From assembly GCF_965638725.1 (NCBI RefSeq), contig NC_134951.1, positions 43,354,746 through 43,418,745 on the forward strand: 64,000 nt of DNA. Reading direction: 5' to 3'. The notes below the pieces were generated by a model. That model was not told where the DNA came from, searched no databases, and was given only the letters and a program-made list of their open reading frames with translations. This document shows, piece after piece, positions 1 through 12,736 of the stretch. The translations under genes were made by a program, and so were the position numbers. The first letter of the stretch is position 1. Each line of letters starts with the position of its first letter. The stretch comes from Aptenodytes patagonicus (taxonomy: Eukaryota; Chordata; Aves; Sphenisciformes; Spheniscidae).

Positions 1-3000
1 TATACAATTATGATGTTCCAAAAATCCATGAAAAAAAACACTGGTACCACAGGAATCGACACATTTCAGTCACTGAACCGGGGTTATACTATGCTTGTCC
101 TGACCAACCAGAATTCTCACCTACAGAATAGATTCTAGTACACGTATGTTCATCACACAGGTGCTTTGCTCTGCTCTGAAACCCTGACATCACACCAGTC
201 ATCACAGTCACCCTCTCAGTCATGCTCTCCTAAGTTTGCTCCTAGAAAGTTCTTAATAGGAGCTAATTTTTGAAAGACTATCTAAGCCAAAGTAGATAGT
301 CACCTACTGGAAAAAACTGGTTTTCCAGCCAATATTTTGCATGAATCACATCTTTCAATCCACCACACCCATTGAATGACACAGCTTTGGAAGAAAGAAT
401 AATTTTAAATTGTTGAGCAACTTCTCACTAAAACATACATTTATTTCTTACAAGGTCTGTTGCAAGACTACAATCTTAGACACCACATTGAAACACAATT
501 GAAACTAGTTATTTTTCTTGCTTCTAATTGTAAAAGGTGACTGGATAGAAGGAAAAAAAGCTCATCGATAGCTTGAAATTCTCATCTTCAACGTACAATA
601 ATACCCAGATCTTCATACCACCTCCATTCTGCTCATACTTATTTTGGCCAGGCTCTCCATGTCCTCCTACAGTTACAAAAGCCTTCCTCCTCACTTTCTC
701 ACTTTCCAGCTATCTCCAGCTATTAATGCCTTATGCATGCATTCTGCTGCTGCTGTGCAATTAAATGGGCTTAGCTAGGTTCCCCTTGTACGACCCCAGA
801 AGTTTCTCATTAGACGTTGGAACTTGAAAACATCCTCCCCAGGAGGGAGAGAGCATACTACAATACACTGAATTCTCTCCAGTCCCAGGATTTTTTTCTT
901 GCATTTCTTATTTGAGGGAAATAGTTTAAATCAGTGATTGAATTTATCTGTGAAAACAATAATGTGGCTGAAAACTGATAACTAGTTTTCCTAATAGGAA
1001 TATTGTAACTTGAGCATACTAATTGCCCGAACATTCTTTTGAGTTAACTAATGTCCTAGCTCTTCATAACAGAAATAAAACTACCTTTTACAAAGCATAA
1101 ACAGTACTAACCTACCAACTCAAGAAAGAAATAAAAAAAGAAAAAATTATTCACACTGTCATCAATTGCTTCTGCAATTTTTTTTATGAGACCATTAAGA
1201 TACTATGTCAATATTGGCAATCAGAAGAAAAACGGAGTTGCTATCCCTTATCAAATCAGTTTCTAACAGATTTTCAACAACCAGCTCCACGAGAAAAAGG
1301 AATCGCACAGGAAGCTTGTTAGAGAAAGTTCCTCCCAGGCAGATGTTGTCTTAAATGCTGAACCGGTACCTTCAAAAATCTGTGGTAGCAGCAATATCTC
1401 ACTATTACCAAAATCCAGATGTAAAAGTTTCTGCTGAAGTCTCTTATTTGGGAGATAAATTATATGGACTTAAGTAATAACCAGGCTTCAGAAGTGATTC
1501 ATTCTGCAAAGTATTAGCAGTAAAACACACTGCAGTAAAATGATAAGAACCACGCACAGTAAGCTACTTTTGCCTTGGGAAAATCCACTTTTCAAGGTCT
1601 CCTCAATTGCACGTTCATCTCATTGCCAGATTGTTCGTAAACTGCTGTTCTACAAATACAGCACTCCAGTAACCCACTACATACCTCGGCAAATAAAAAA
1701 TCCTATGTTGTCAAATAGCAAACATTTAGCAGCAATACCAGGGTTCAAGACAATATAATAGATTTGATGAGAACAGGGAGTTTGAGAAAAATTATATGTT
1801 CTGCTTGTTAACCAAAATTACCAAAATATAAGTGGGGACCCTTATGCTAGAAATTGTACTATCAGAGTCTAATCATCTGCTGTCACTCAAGACATTACGG
1901 ATTTGTAGTATTGCAATAGAACTGATTCATGTGCCTAGTGGAAAGGCTATGAAGGCTCACCATGATTTCTTTTTTGGTGACAAATCACTAACAAGCAAAT
2001 AGTCAGAAATTCTGAGTAAGTCTCTGAAGTTCTCTATAACTTCAAAATATACGCAGAATTTTAAATTACTTTAAACCATGAATAAGATTGGTTTTGGAAA
2101 ATTTCTAGGTATGCCTATTAAGGCCGGTCAGAGTCAAAAACAACATAATGCATAGAAGAGGAACTCAAGTAGAATTTAGATGCATAGATCCAAGAATTCA
2201 AACAAGAAAAATCCTACCAGTTCAAGCACCTGAGAACAGGCACATACGCTTCACTGATAGTACTTTCTTATCACATTAGCCCACAGGTACTCCTATCGCT
2301 GCTACACTGAGTAGCTCACCATCTACTTCATACCTAAGCCTAAATAAGGTTCATAAAATGAAGATTCTCCTATTTTAGTCACCTGATTCTTCTGATGTTT
2401 AAGCTCTGATATTGTTAAACGAGTTCAGAATTAATTTAACTTCGATCAACAGGAAAAAAAAGAAAACAAAAAACCCACAGAAAAAATGTCACAAAACAGA
2501 GTCAAAAAACAATGGTGCTAACCTTCTATATAACAGTTTAATAAACAGATTAAAAGAATTAGGTTGTAGGCCTTTCTTTGCCTGGGAGGTTCAAAATCCT
2601 ATTTCCCACATCTCCAGATGCACTGGACTGGGCACAAGACTTCACAGATCTACATGAAAAGCTGGAAAGGTCCTGTTCCCCACCTTTATTGTCAAAGTTG
2701 TGCTACGATGCAGAACAACATGCAAGTTGAAGTAGACAGACAGAAATGGGCGAAACAGAGAATGAAGAAATAAGCCAGAAGCACAACTCTGTAACCCAAT
2801 GATAAAGGCATCCACCCACCTTCCTGGGTCCCAATCCATGCTCCTAAAACTTTTTTCTATTTACGTATTTTCTTTCACTAAGAAGGTACTGGATAAAATC
2901 CATAAATTGTTTTCTCCCATACCTGGGTATGACTGGTTAGATACCATAAAGCATTCTATGCATCTAAAGAAGAAAATTATGCATTGAAACTACGGAAGAG

Positions 3001-3413
3001 TTCTATGAAATTCTCCTTTCACTTTTAAATGCTTTCACTCCTATAAGCAAAATTGCAACTTAACATATCCATACGCAAGAGTCATTTGTAAAACTACAAA
3101 CTCAGACTATCTGAATTTTGACAATGACATCTCTCCAAGATGCAACAGTAATAACAGAGAAGAGTGAGATTCTTGCTGCTAATACAGTTAATGAGCTGGA
3201 GGATTTTGCACAGTTCTTGCTTATAAGAAAGTACTTTTGGAAATTTAGAAGTTTCAGAGAAAACCTGAAAATGTAAACAAACAAACAAAAATTTTCTGTA
3301 CAGATGTCCCCAAGGAAGCCATCAATCACTTTTTTCTTAAATCTGAAAAGCAACATTTGAATAAACATTAATAATGAAAGTAATGTTTCAATTACTAGAA
3401 AATTTAACTTTAC
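1..3413 (-). other. RNGTT: RNGTT intron 2 (partial)
   Basis: AT-rich sequence downstream, in the sense of the gene, of the exon 2 donor. Open frames here are short and resemble no protein I know. No repeat family was recognised. It is inferred to be intron because the gene continues past the left edge. Confidence 0.7.
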
Positions 3414-3523
3414 CTTCAGACTCTTTAAGTAGTTGGATAACATACTCGGGTGAAAACGATTTTCTTCAGCAACCTGTTCATCATATCTTGGTCCTAACAT
3501 TGTCTTCAAAGGTAAAAACTTCC
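3414..3523 (-). CDS. RNGTT: mRNA capping enzyme, coding exon 2
   Basis: Second coding exon, 110 bases, residues 22-58. It reads [15 protein letters not shown], then [21 protein letters not shown], nearly the same as human. The acceptor is cttt-catag and the donor follows SLK as gtaaag, so the exon ends in phase 0. These residues belong to the start of the RNA triphosphatase domain; the HCxxxxxR catalytic loop is encoded further on and is not in this window. I searched the minus strand of 1-3413 for the next exon (the VDLTNTSRFY region) and did not find it, so the gene continues past the left edge. Confidence 0.95.
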
Positions 3524-6500
3524 CTATGAAAGACAATCAAATTTTGCGGTATTTTATGAATACTCATGTATATGTACACTTACAACTTAGTGATTTCAAA
3601 GCAACATGCTGAGCAGATTTAGAGGTTCACCTTCAATGAAAAATAATTGCAGGAAAAGTATCAATAATAGTTGAATTGGAATATTTTTTAGTTATGAGTT
3701 CTCAGAATTCACAAATAAGTTTAGAAGTTTAAAGGAAATACAGGTCTGTTCATCGAAAACAAAGTAATTTAACATTTTTAGCTAGCTTTTAGTGTGATTT
3801 AAGCTGTGGAGCTACAGTGCACAACAAAATAGAGAAAATTTAAACTTGGTACAGTTAAAAACATGAAAATAGCATTTTAAATGACAGTTTGTTACCCAAC
3901 CATGTAAACATCAGCTTTGATTACCCACAAACATAGAACACAGTAAAGACTGCTGGGGGGGGCGGGGCAGGGCGGTGCGGGAAGCATTTGGTCCAGAACA
4001 TCTATGCACTACAGATCTTTCTAACGTGCTCCTTAAGGCTTATTGGAAGAGTTCTGCGGCAGTGTTCAACCTTCCCTCTGAAACACACCACCTACATGTG
4101 GTTCAGACATGGGGGAAGTTACAAAACCACAACAAAAACTTGACCAGAATTAGTACTTACTGGACTACATCCATCACTCCCTAGAAACCCAAAATTTTTT
4201 TTAATATTGGTTTTATTTTTCATCCATCACGTCCACCACAGAATATCTGAAATAATCTCATTAGAGATCTCTAGCTCTTTCTTTCTGAACCCCAGCAAGC
4301 TACAGGCATGCCTTTCCTTCCAAGTGCAGCAGGAACAGGTATTTGAGCAGCAAGTACTGACCCAATAGCTCTTCCTGCGCTTCCAAACAGACAAGAACTT
4401 AGAGCCCAGGTCACTGCCACCACCTCTGCCTGGGAAGCAGCACACCTCCTGCCGCACGCACCTGGGACCCTGCACTGCGGTTAGTTGTGGAAAATGAATG
4501 TAAACTGATAGTAAGAAAGAGACCTGGCATGTCTGCCCAGCCACACCAAGGTTAATGATATAGGCAGGGAGTAAAACTGGGAGAACTCGGCATTTCTAAA
4601 TAGCTATGAAAATATTTAAATGAATTATATCCCAAGACTGATTAAATTAACCCTCCCCCAAGAAAACACAAAAAAATTATTGTCCCAGAACTTTCCTCCT
4701 TTTGTTTTGTTTTGGTTTTTTTTTTTTTTTTAATAAAACTGTTCCCATGCTGTTAAAAAGAAAGCCTTCCTAAAACCAAAAGGAAATGCAACCATATAAT
4801 TGTATGGCACAGAAAAGCAGCAGAAACGGTTTTTTAATGCAGGAAGAACTCCAAATTGGAGCACCAGACATAAATCTTCCAGGAAAAAAAGTGCTGCTAG
4901 ATCCTGATGTTGTTGAATTATATTTCTAAAATGCTTCTAATAGCAGTTAACCTACCTATTTCCTAGAGGGGGGAAAAAAAAAAAAAAAGACAGTTCATTC
5001 TATGTATGATTACTTTTTTTTTTTAAACTTCAGTAACTTTTAAAAAGCTTTTCCTATTTAGAAACACAAATACCCACATGATATTTTGAACTAAGGAAAA
5101 ACATAACACCTTTCTATACTATTCCTTAGACTGTCTGATGCATCTGTTCAGCTGTGTAATGTAGAGTAACAGCCACCATCCACTAGTCTTTATGCAGTAT
5201 TTAAACGTTCAGTTTCAGATCCTCAAGTGAATCAGCACACCCAGCACTAATCCTGAAAAGTTCTTCTAAATTATTCACGAAAATACTGCTTTCTCATCAA
5301 GACAGAACATGTCCTCATAATAAAAGAAACAAAATCCTCTTGTTTTCAGCAAAACAAAACCACATGGAACGAAAAGACACTAAAACACCCATTGTATTAA
5401 GCTAGAAATCAAGTTTTGAGAGAGAAGTTCACTAATCTTTGTAAAAATAGAAAAATGCATACCATTTTCACTAAATGAATGCTGCTAAGAGGTTTCTCTA
5501 GACAATAACTTAAAGTTCATAGAGTTCTCTGTAGCCTTAAATTCTATCAAAACATCTTATACAGTCTCAAATAAGCATTTAACTTCTAGGAAAGAGACAT
5601 TATAAACCACAGAAGACAGATAGTTATGGAAACTGAGAAGCTTTACACAACTTGTTAGCTCAGGTTTGACGTTAATCAGCAACATGAGAAACACCCTCAC
5701 TGTTACACTTGTCTGAAACCATTCCAACCTTCACAGCTAAAAGGAAAGTTATTCAGTCATGCAGTCAACATATACATTAAATGGTAATAAATTTATAGTC
5801 ACTTTAACTTCAACTTATTTGACTGTTAGAAAAACTCCTAATTTCACTCTACTTCCCTCTGCCTTTTCATTCCACCAGTTACACATCCTCCTCCCTGGCC
5901 ATAGCTACCTCCCCTCCATATCCTCATTTCCTGATCTATCTACTTTAATTTTCAGCCTCTCTCACTCACTATTAACCCTTCCACATTAACTTGTAATCTT
6001 CCTCTGTACAGACTGATTATGCAAATCCTAATTTTGGATGATCTTAATGCAAACATCTATCACCTTAAGTTTTGCAAAACACCAAGCATGCTTGTCATTC
6101 CCATCCTAATACATCCACTCACCCATTACAGAACATGAAGAATGTACCTAAACTTTTTTTAGCCAAGGCATTCAATTAAGAAAAGGAGTTGCACTGACAA
6201 GAGCCGATGGATACACTGGAAAACTACCATCCTTTACAAGATGCTGGGAAAAGAGAACAGAGTTGGAAAACAGGGCCTGGAGGTTAAGATTGTTTCTCCT
6301 CAGTAGCGGACCTTGATTTAGTGTCTGATTTTCACTCTGATTTCCTTCTGAGCAACCACAATACCTTCCTGTTCATCACCAGGAAAAGACAGGCAAAGTA
6401 GTGTAGTCAGCACTCCCTGCAGCATTTGAACGCCTTTACACAGGTCTGGAAGTGATGAGTATTTTAACAGAGACCATTTACTACCCTTTGGTAAAGTACT

Positions 6501-9500
6501 AAAAGTCAGATCAGGAAGTATTTACGTGCCCAACTTCTACAAATTGCAGTTTGGCAGTATCATTGAGAAACAGACCTTATATGGCAGCAAACAAGCTGCC
6601 TGCCAAGGTTAGCAGAGAGCAGTGAATGCATGTAATTTGGTTCCAATTTAGGGAAATTTTGTAATCAGATTATGAAAACAATAGCTCTGGGGTTTAGTTT
6701 GGGTTTTTGTGTGGGTTTTTTTTTTAATAAATTACATTTCTCTGCAATATAATCTCACATTATTCCTCTGCAGTAAGCACTATCTTCCTAATTTACATTC
6801 TTGTGTTTTTCTAAATTGTGACTGCTACACATGTATTAAAGATCTTGAATACGATCTCATATTGTGTTCCTCTTATAACAGAAAACAAAATTTCCCTACC
6901 TGGCAAATTTGCTATTTGATCTTTGCACAGAACCTTGAAAATCCTCCTTCCCAGTGTGCATAAAAGCCCCTTCCAAGCAAGTGTCATTAAGCTACAGCAA
7001 ATCTAAGCTTTAATTCTAAGAAAGATTTCTAACCTTTCTGAGTAATATGGGCAAGTATAAATGAGGCAGTAGCTACAATCTTTGCTACAGTTCTGCCCTA
7101 CATCTTACGCTAAAGAAGCGTTGTAGTAAAAACCAATGGCAACTCAAGCCTCCATGCATAAGCATTTGAAAATTAAATAACCAATTCTTTATGTTGAACT
7201 GCATGATCTGACAGTAACAAGGTAATATTTCACATGGATATCAAAGCATGCCAAGTCATTAGTGTACCTAAACTAAATTATGGTAATAATTGTAACTCCT
7301 CAATTGAATTTTCAAATTAACTTCAAAATGTTACTGGAACCTTGACACTTGATGATTACCTACTTCCACAATTAAGTTCAAATTTGTCAAATAGTTTTGG
7401 AAAGTCAGTATTAAAAACCATTTTCCAAATTAGTTACCTGTATAACAGATGGCATTTCTTTAGGTTGAAAAATAGGTAAAAATTCTAAAAATAATAGTCT
7501 AGTATGTCAGAGCATACACATCAAGTGGATAAATCGGAGAGAAATCAAAGTGAACAACGTAAGACTTCAAATTTCCTACATATACATGCTCAAATTTTGG
7601 CACATTTTTTATCTTTTCTTAAAACTTTAATTCTAGAGCATACCAGTGAAAAACCTGCCCTTAATTTAGTCTAATTTTCTGTGACATGAAGCTATCAACT
7701 CGATACATGACAGTAGCCACTAACTATTTATGACCATGGTATGTTTAGATTGAGCATTGATTAGGAAGGCTAGACTGTGTAAAGCGACCAAGGTTAAGAA
7801 AGGGAAATTTCAATAAGATGAAATAGTAAAATTCGCAATTAAAAAAAAAACCAACACCCTAAAAAGTAACAGTCTTCTGTTTCAAGAACAACTATGCTGG
7901 GTCAAAGCATCCATTTCACCTCGTATCTCATCACCAAAACAGGTCAATAACAGATGCCTAGGAAAGAGTGTAAGACGATGACAATCCACCATCAGATTAT
8001 TCTCCCCAACTACAACAAGCTACAGCTCAGCAACTTCCTGAACCAGAGGTGTTAGTCTTCTGTTTAAGGTGCTGTCTCTATAACCATATGCTATATGGAT
8101 GTTTTTCATAAGATCTCACCATTCTGCATGCTGCATGGATGTCTAGAACAGAATTAACTAACATGAATCAATAGAAAGAGGATGAAAGACACTGCTGAGA
8201 CGCTTCTCATGTCTTTTCTTCAATACCTTGCTAGTACTCTCCATGGCAAAAACAAAACGGACTGGGTTTTCGGTGGTTGTAAAAGGTAGGTACCTGCAGA
8301 GATGGCGATGCCAAGGCAGTAAGGCTGAAGCAACCCAATCACTTCAGATCTAAGAGTTCAGAGAAAGCCCTTTTCAACAAGTACGTGATTGAGGTGCTAC
8401 CACAATGCAATAAATGTGCAAATGTTCCATTCTGAAGAACTGCTGTACCATAAAATCAGCAAGTGGCAGCAAAACACCGATATTTAAAGAAGTAAACTGG
8501 AAAATAATGGGAAACATAAATCAATTCACCTCATTAGAATGAAGGGTCCTGTTAACCTGAATGAACCCAATCTCACAAACAGAAGAGCTCCCGGCCTCAT
8601 TAGTACTTGTATTTGAGGTCACCCAGAAATTCTAGATGCCACAACCTTAAGACAAGAGGGTCATGACCAAGCACTTGATGAATATTAGTCCACAGAAGCC
8701 AGACAAACCTTGCTCAGCAACATCATTACTATTACAGTATCAGATGGGAATAAAGTCATGCACAGATGCTTAGAAATTTGATTAAAATGCTAATTAAAAC
8801 TAGAATGAGACACATCTGAGACAGTACCAACATCAATAAACTCTAAAAAGTATGTCTCAGTAAAACCGTTAGATGTCTTTGAATGAAAAATAGCAAAAAA
8901 GGAGAGAAGACTGATGGTTTACTATGACTTTTGGCAAGTTGTACACACAAAAACCTAAAAATCAAGTGAACTAATATAAGAATACATTACAATAAAGCAG
9001 CCAAAGAAATTAACCAAGCACTTTCCTTTTTTTTTTGTGCAGTAACTTCTTGTGCATGATCGCACTGAATGGAAAAGAATTACCTTGCGGTTACTGAATA
9101 AACAAACACACAAGCAGTGATGGCACAGCAGATGACGTGCTGATGAACTACATTCTTGCTTACTCTATGTTACTATTTTTGAGAAGCCATGGCTTAAAAG
9201 ACAAACAAGCAAAACCAACAACTTCTAGAGATCAAGAACTTGCTGAGAAGAAAAACAAAGAATAGTCATTAGTCTATTTATGTGGTGGTCAAAGGCTAAC
9301 AACCTAAGCTGTCAAATCTCTTATTAGACACAAAGCAATGCATTTGCCAGCGATCAGGAAAAAGAGATAATGGAGATGAGCAATATGACAAGGCTATTAT
9401 TTAATTGAGTCAAGCTCAGAGAAATATAATGAACTTGAGGGAAACCAGGAACCCACAAAATGAACAACTGTAATTAAATACTGATAAATGCCAAATAAGG

Positions 9501-10145
9501 CATATTGATAGGAAGATTAAGCCTACTTAGATGTCTCACCAGGTTCTAAATAAAACTGTAAACAGTCATCGGTGTCTTCAGTTCCACAACCAACTGACAT
9601 CAAAAATCGTAAGAAGATGATGCAGAAATGTGGGATAGATAATGCAGGAATTGTAACTATTAAGCAAATCATGGCACAGTGCCATCTAGAATAGCAGGCT
9701 GAGTAGCAAATGCTGTGTTTTGAAAAAATACCTTTAAATTATCACATATAGGAAGATGAAAGGAGCTAAAACTAGAAAATATTGGGGGAAAAAAACCCTG
9801 GGGTTTGGAACTGCTTACCTTATAAAGGAAATAAGAACTTGAGAAAACTAAAAAAAGCGACGTTTGTTTACTCTATCTCATACCAGGCAGCAGGGGAAAC
9901 ATTCATCTGAAGTCAGTGTGATACGTTAACCCACAATCAAAAAATGTGTTTACATGATACCTAAATTCACTGCCACCAGATGCCAGCAAGACTAGATACC
10001 TAGCAACAATCGAGACAGACAGCGTGTTACAGGTAAGAACATCCAAGATGACAGCAATTACTGACAAAACCCAAAACACACACAAAACTTTGGAGTATAG
10101 CACTTAAAGTCATCCTCCAGCTAAACAGCTTAGGAGCACGCCAGT

Positions 10146-10167
10146 GACTGACAGGTCACTGTCAGTC
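10146..10167. repeat. Perfect 9-bp inverted repeat with 4-base loop
   Basis: GACTGACAG, then GTCA, then CTGTCAGTC: a perfect 9-bp stem with a 4-base loop, in RNGTT intron 1. No flanking element or function was recognised. Confidence 0.7.
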
Positions 10168-10824
10168 GGCCCAGTAACAGATCAACACTGATAAACACCA
10201 GAGCCTTCCAGAAAAAAAAAAAAACAAACAAGCAAGGAAGAGGCTGCACAAGGGACTCGTCAGGGCTGAGGCATGCTCCAGTACGGCAGCTTCTGCACGT
10301 CCGGCTGCCGTCTCACTCATCAGACGTGACGGACGGGAAAAGTTTTAGTCCTAAACTTAACCAGTGCGAAGCGAGAACCCAGCATTAATGCTCCCATGGG
10401 CAGGAGGGGGCCTGTACACCTGCAAGGGAGTCGGGGCGAATCGGTTCAGGGGTTGCCCTAGCCGAAAGGAGGGCGAGCCCCCGCGCTTAAGGCACAGCCC
10501 TGCCGCGGGCTGGGCTTTAGGGAAAACAACCGCCCTGCGGCAAGTCAGCTCTGGGACGAACACCGGCCCAGGGAGCTCAGGGGGGAACGGCCGTCTGGCG
10601 CTCCCGCACCAGCTCAGCCGCGGCCCCGGGACAAAGAGCCCCGGCCACGCTGGAGAGCGAGGGGCCGCGGCGGCCCCAAGGCGGCCCCTGCCCGCCCCGC
10701 GGCGCGGCAGAGGAGCGGGGGATGGGGGGCCGGGACCGGCGGGCAGGGGAGCGCAGCGGAGGCGAGGAGGCCGTCCCCGCTGCCGCCACACAGCCGCGCC
10801 AAGGCGAGGCGAGGCGGGGCAGGA

Positions 10825-10850
10825 CCGGGCCGGGCCGGGCCGGGCCGGGC
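10825..10850 (+). repeat. GGGCC pentanucleotide tandem repeat at RNGTT intron 1 donor
   Basis: About five copies of CCGGG/GGGCC lie within 10 bases of the RNGTT exon 1 donor site. A repeat of this kind is prone to copy-number change and secondary structure. Confidence 0.85.
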
Positions 10851-10856
10851 GCTCAC

Positions 10857-10920
10857 CTGCCACGGGCTGCCCCCTCCTGGGGCAGTGGAGCCAGCGCGGC
10901 GGGATCTTGTTGTAGGACAT
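10857..10920 (-). CDS. RNGTT: mRNA capping enzyme, coding exon 1
   Basis: First coding exon of the bifunctional capping enzyme, which removes the gamma phosphate from nascent RNA polymerase II transcripts (N-terminal phosphatase domain) and then adds GMP (C-terminal guanylyltransferase domain) in the nucleus. It encodes 21 residues plus one base: [20 protein letters not shown] and a final Ala. The human protein begins almost identically ([20 protein letters not shown]). The start codon has G at -3. The exon ends in a clean donor (GGCAG followed by gtgagc, minus strand), and its one-base overhang joins exon 2 in frame to make Gly22. The exon lies inside a CpG island, as expected for a housekeeping gene. 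Only 58 residues of a protein of about 600 are encoded in this window. Confidence 0.95.
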
Positions 10921-11430
10921 GGCGAGGCCCGGGCGGCCGCCGCCGCTGCCCGCCCGCGGGGGGAGGGGAGGGAGGGGGCGCGGGGTGCGGGGCGGGCGCG
11001 ACCCCGGGGCGCTCAGCGGCGCCGGCGGCCCCTCGCCCGCGGCGCCTTCATTCAGACCCAGCGCCGCCTCAGCCGCCGCTAGCCCACAGTGCAGCGCGGC
11101 GGCCGCTTCCGCTTCCGGGTCGGGGCCCGAGGCTCGCTGCGCCGGGGATCGGGGGGTGCCCGGCCGGTGGCTGCCCGGCCCTGCGGCCCAGGGGCTGCCC
11201 CGGGGAGCGACGGGGAAGGCCGCCGGCGGCGGGGCCGGGCCGGGGCCTTCGGGAGGGGGTGAGCGTAGCGGGGAAAGGGCTCCGCGGCGAGCCTCAGGCC
11301 GCGGGACCCGTCACTCGTTGGGGGGGTAGCGGGAAAGGCGGGAAGAGCGCAACAGAGCGCTTCGTTGCGCCGGTGCCGGGCTGTGCAGCTACACAAGCCC
11401 GAGGTGTCGGCTGAGCTTTGTTTCCCTCGT

Positions 11431-12200
11431 CTCCGAAAAAAGGCATGTTGGGGCTGGGAAGGATTCCCAGTGAAAGGTGAGAAACGTTTTTCACTCGAAG
11501 AGGGCAGCCTAAACTAGGGCTGCTCGGCCTGGAAAGGAGATGGCACAGCAGGGAGTAGCCTGGGAAGAGCGGTGGCCACAGCCTGCCACGGGCTCCTCCG
11601 AGTGAGGGCTGTGGGGCCCGTAATGAGAAACTCGCAGGAGCTTGGTTGGAAGCGTTGGAGGGATCACTTGTGCAACAGGAACCGGAGCTGCGGGACTGGC
11701 TGCAGAGGCTGTTGTGCACGTGAAGAGTTTATGTGGGCTTCAGGGGAGGCTGGGCAGGTACTTGAAAGAGAAAGTAATTGAAGGCTACTAAAGTAGCAGA
11801 CTACCTCAGGCTCGGGAAATGTCCTGAGCTGAAAATAGCTGGAGGCTTGGACAAACGTGCTTGTCCTGCTTTTAGTTTTCCCTGGATGTTCCCTTATAGC
11901 CTGGACTGGAGGTGGCAATAGATGGATCCCTGATCCAGCTAATAGTGCAGCTATTCTTCTAGTCTGCACATAACAGGTTTGATATTGTAGCAGAGATGCC
12001 TCTGTACATGGCCTTCTCTTTCTTCTGTAAAAAAGCATGGCCAGAAAGATCAGGCCTGCAAGTAGAGTCACATAACAAAAACTATGTTTCTATACAGAAT
12101 CCCAGTGAAAATTCTCCAGAGGCTTAAAGTGGTCTACTTATGTGGACTCAGTTGAAGAATTGTAGCCTGGCAGTGTTTGCAATATTTAAGGTAGTGGTGG
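11431..12200. other. Intergenic, nothing recognised
   Basis: Sequence between the RNGTT CpG island and the solo LTR. Open frames are short and overlapping. No gene or repeat was recognised. Confidence 0.6.
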
Positions 12201-12736
12201 TGTGGTTTAACTCCAGTAGGCAGCCACTTGCTTGCTCCCCGCTGCAACAGGATGGGGGAGAGAATCAGAAGGGTAAAAGTGAGAAAACTCAGGGGTTGAG
12301 ATAAAAGAAAAAATAGAAATTCACTCACTCCTTCCCATCGGCAGGCAGGTGTTCAGCCATTTCCAGGAAAGCAGGGCTTTGTCACTCGCAATGGTTACTT
12401 GGGACGATAAATGCCGTAACTCTGAGTGTCCCACCCTTCCTCATTCTTCCCCCATTTTTTATTGCTGAGCACAATTTAATATGGTCTGGGATATCCCTCT
12501 GGCCAGCTGGGGTCAGCTGTCCCGGCTGTGTCCCCTCCCAACTTCTTGCACACCCCCAGCCTACTCGCCGGTGGGGTGGTGGGAGAGGCAGAAAAGGCCT
12601 TGACTCTGTGTAAGCACTGCTCAGCAGTAGCTAAAACATCCCTGTGTTGTCAGCACTATTCTGGTGACAAATCCAAAATGCAGCACCCTACGAACTACTA
12701 TGAAGAAAATAAACTGTCCCAGCCAAAACCAGTACA
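12201..12736 (+). mobile_element. Solo LTR of an avian endogenous retrovirus
   Basis: A 536-bp block that starts TGTGGTTTAA and ends AACCAGTACA, the TG...CA ends of a retroviral LTR. Its text (a purine-rich GGATGGGGGAGAGAATC stretch, CATCGGCAGGCAGGTGTTC, GTCAGCTGTCCCGGCTGTG and CTTGACTCTGTGTAAGCAC) matches a dispersed LTR I know from many bird genomes. The flanking 5-mers are GGTGG and GCTGG, consistent with a 5-bp target duplication carrying one mutation. No internal gag/pol/env sequence is present, so it is a recombined solo LTR. Family assignment (ERVL-like) is inference. Confidence 0.75.

Larger units (their letters stand above)
3524..10856 (-). other. RNGTT: RNGTT intron 1
   Basis: A 7.3 kb AT-rich intron between the two RNGTT coding exons, bounded by a gtgagc donor and a catag acceptor on the minus strand. 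It holds short homopolymer runs (poly-T near 4722, poly-A near 4975), a G-rich patch at 3953-3980 and a small perfect hairpin at 10146-10167. I saw no coding exon, RNA gene or recognisable transposon in it. The GGGCC repeat at 10825-10850 lies immediately inside the donor end. Confidence 0.85.
10430..11430 (-). promoter_or_regulatory. RNGTT: RNGTT CpG-island promoter and 5' UTR
   Basis: About 1 kb that is very GC- and CpG-rich, surrounding RNGTT exon 1. Upstream of the start codon (higher coordinates) are adjacent ETS-type sites, CTTCC at 11106-11110 and CTTCCGGG at 11112-11119. These are typical of GABPA-driven housekeeping promoters. No TATA box was seen. Long open frames on both strands here come from the absence of AT-rich stop codons and are not genes. 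The start of transcription cannot be fixed, but 11050-11150 is the best guess. Confidence 0.7.

Noticed and set aside
10357-11719. Several long overlapping open frames on both strands around the RNGTT promoter
   Set aside because: They are a by-product of very high GC content, have Arg/Pro/Gly/Ala-only composition, overlap one another and do not resemble proteins. Only the first 64 coding bases at 10857-10920 belong to a gene.
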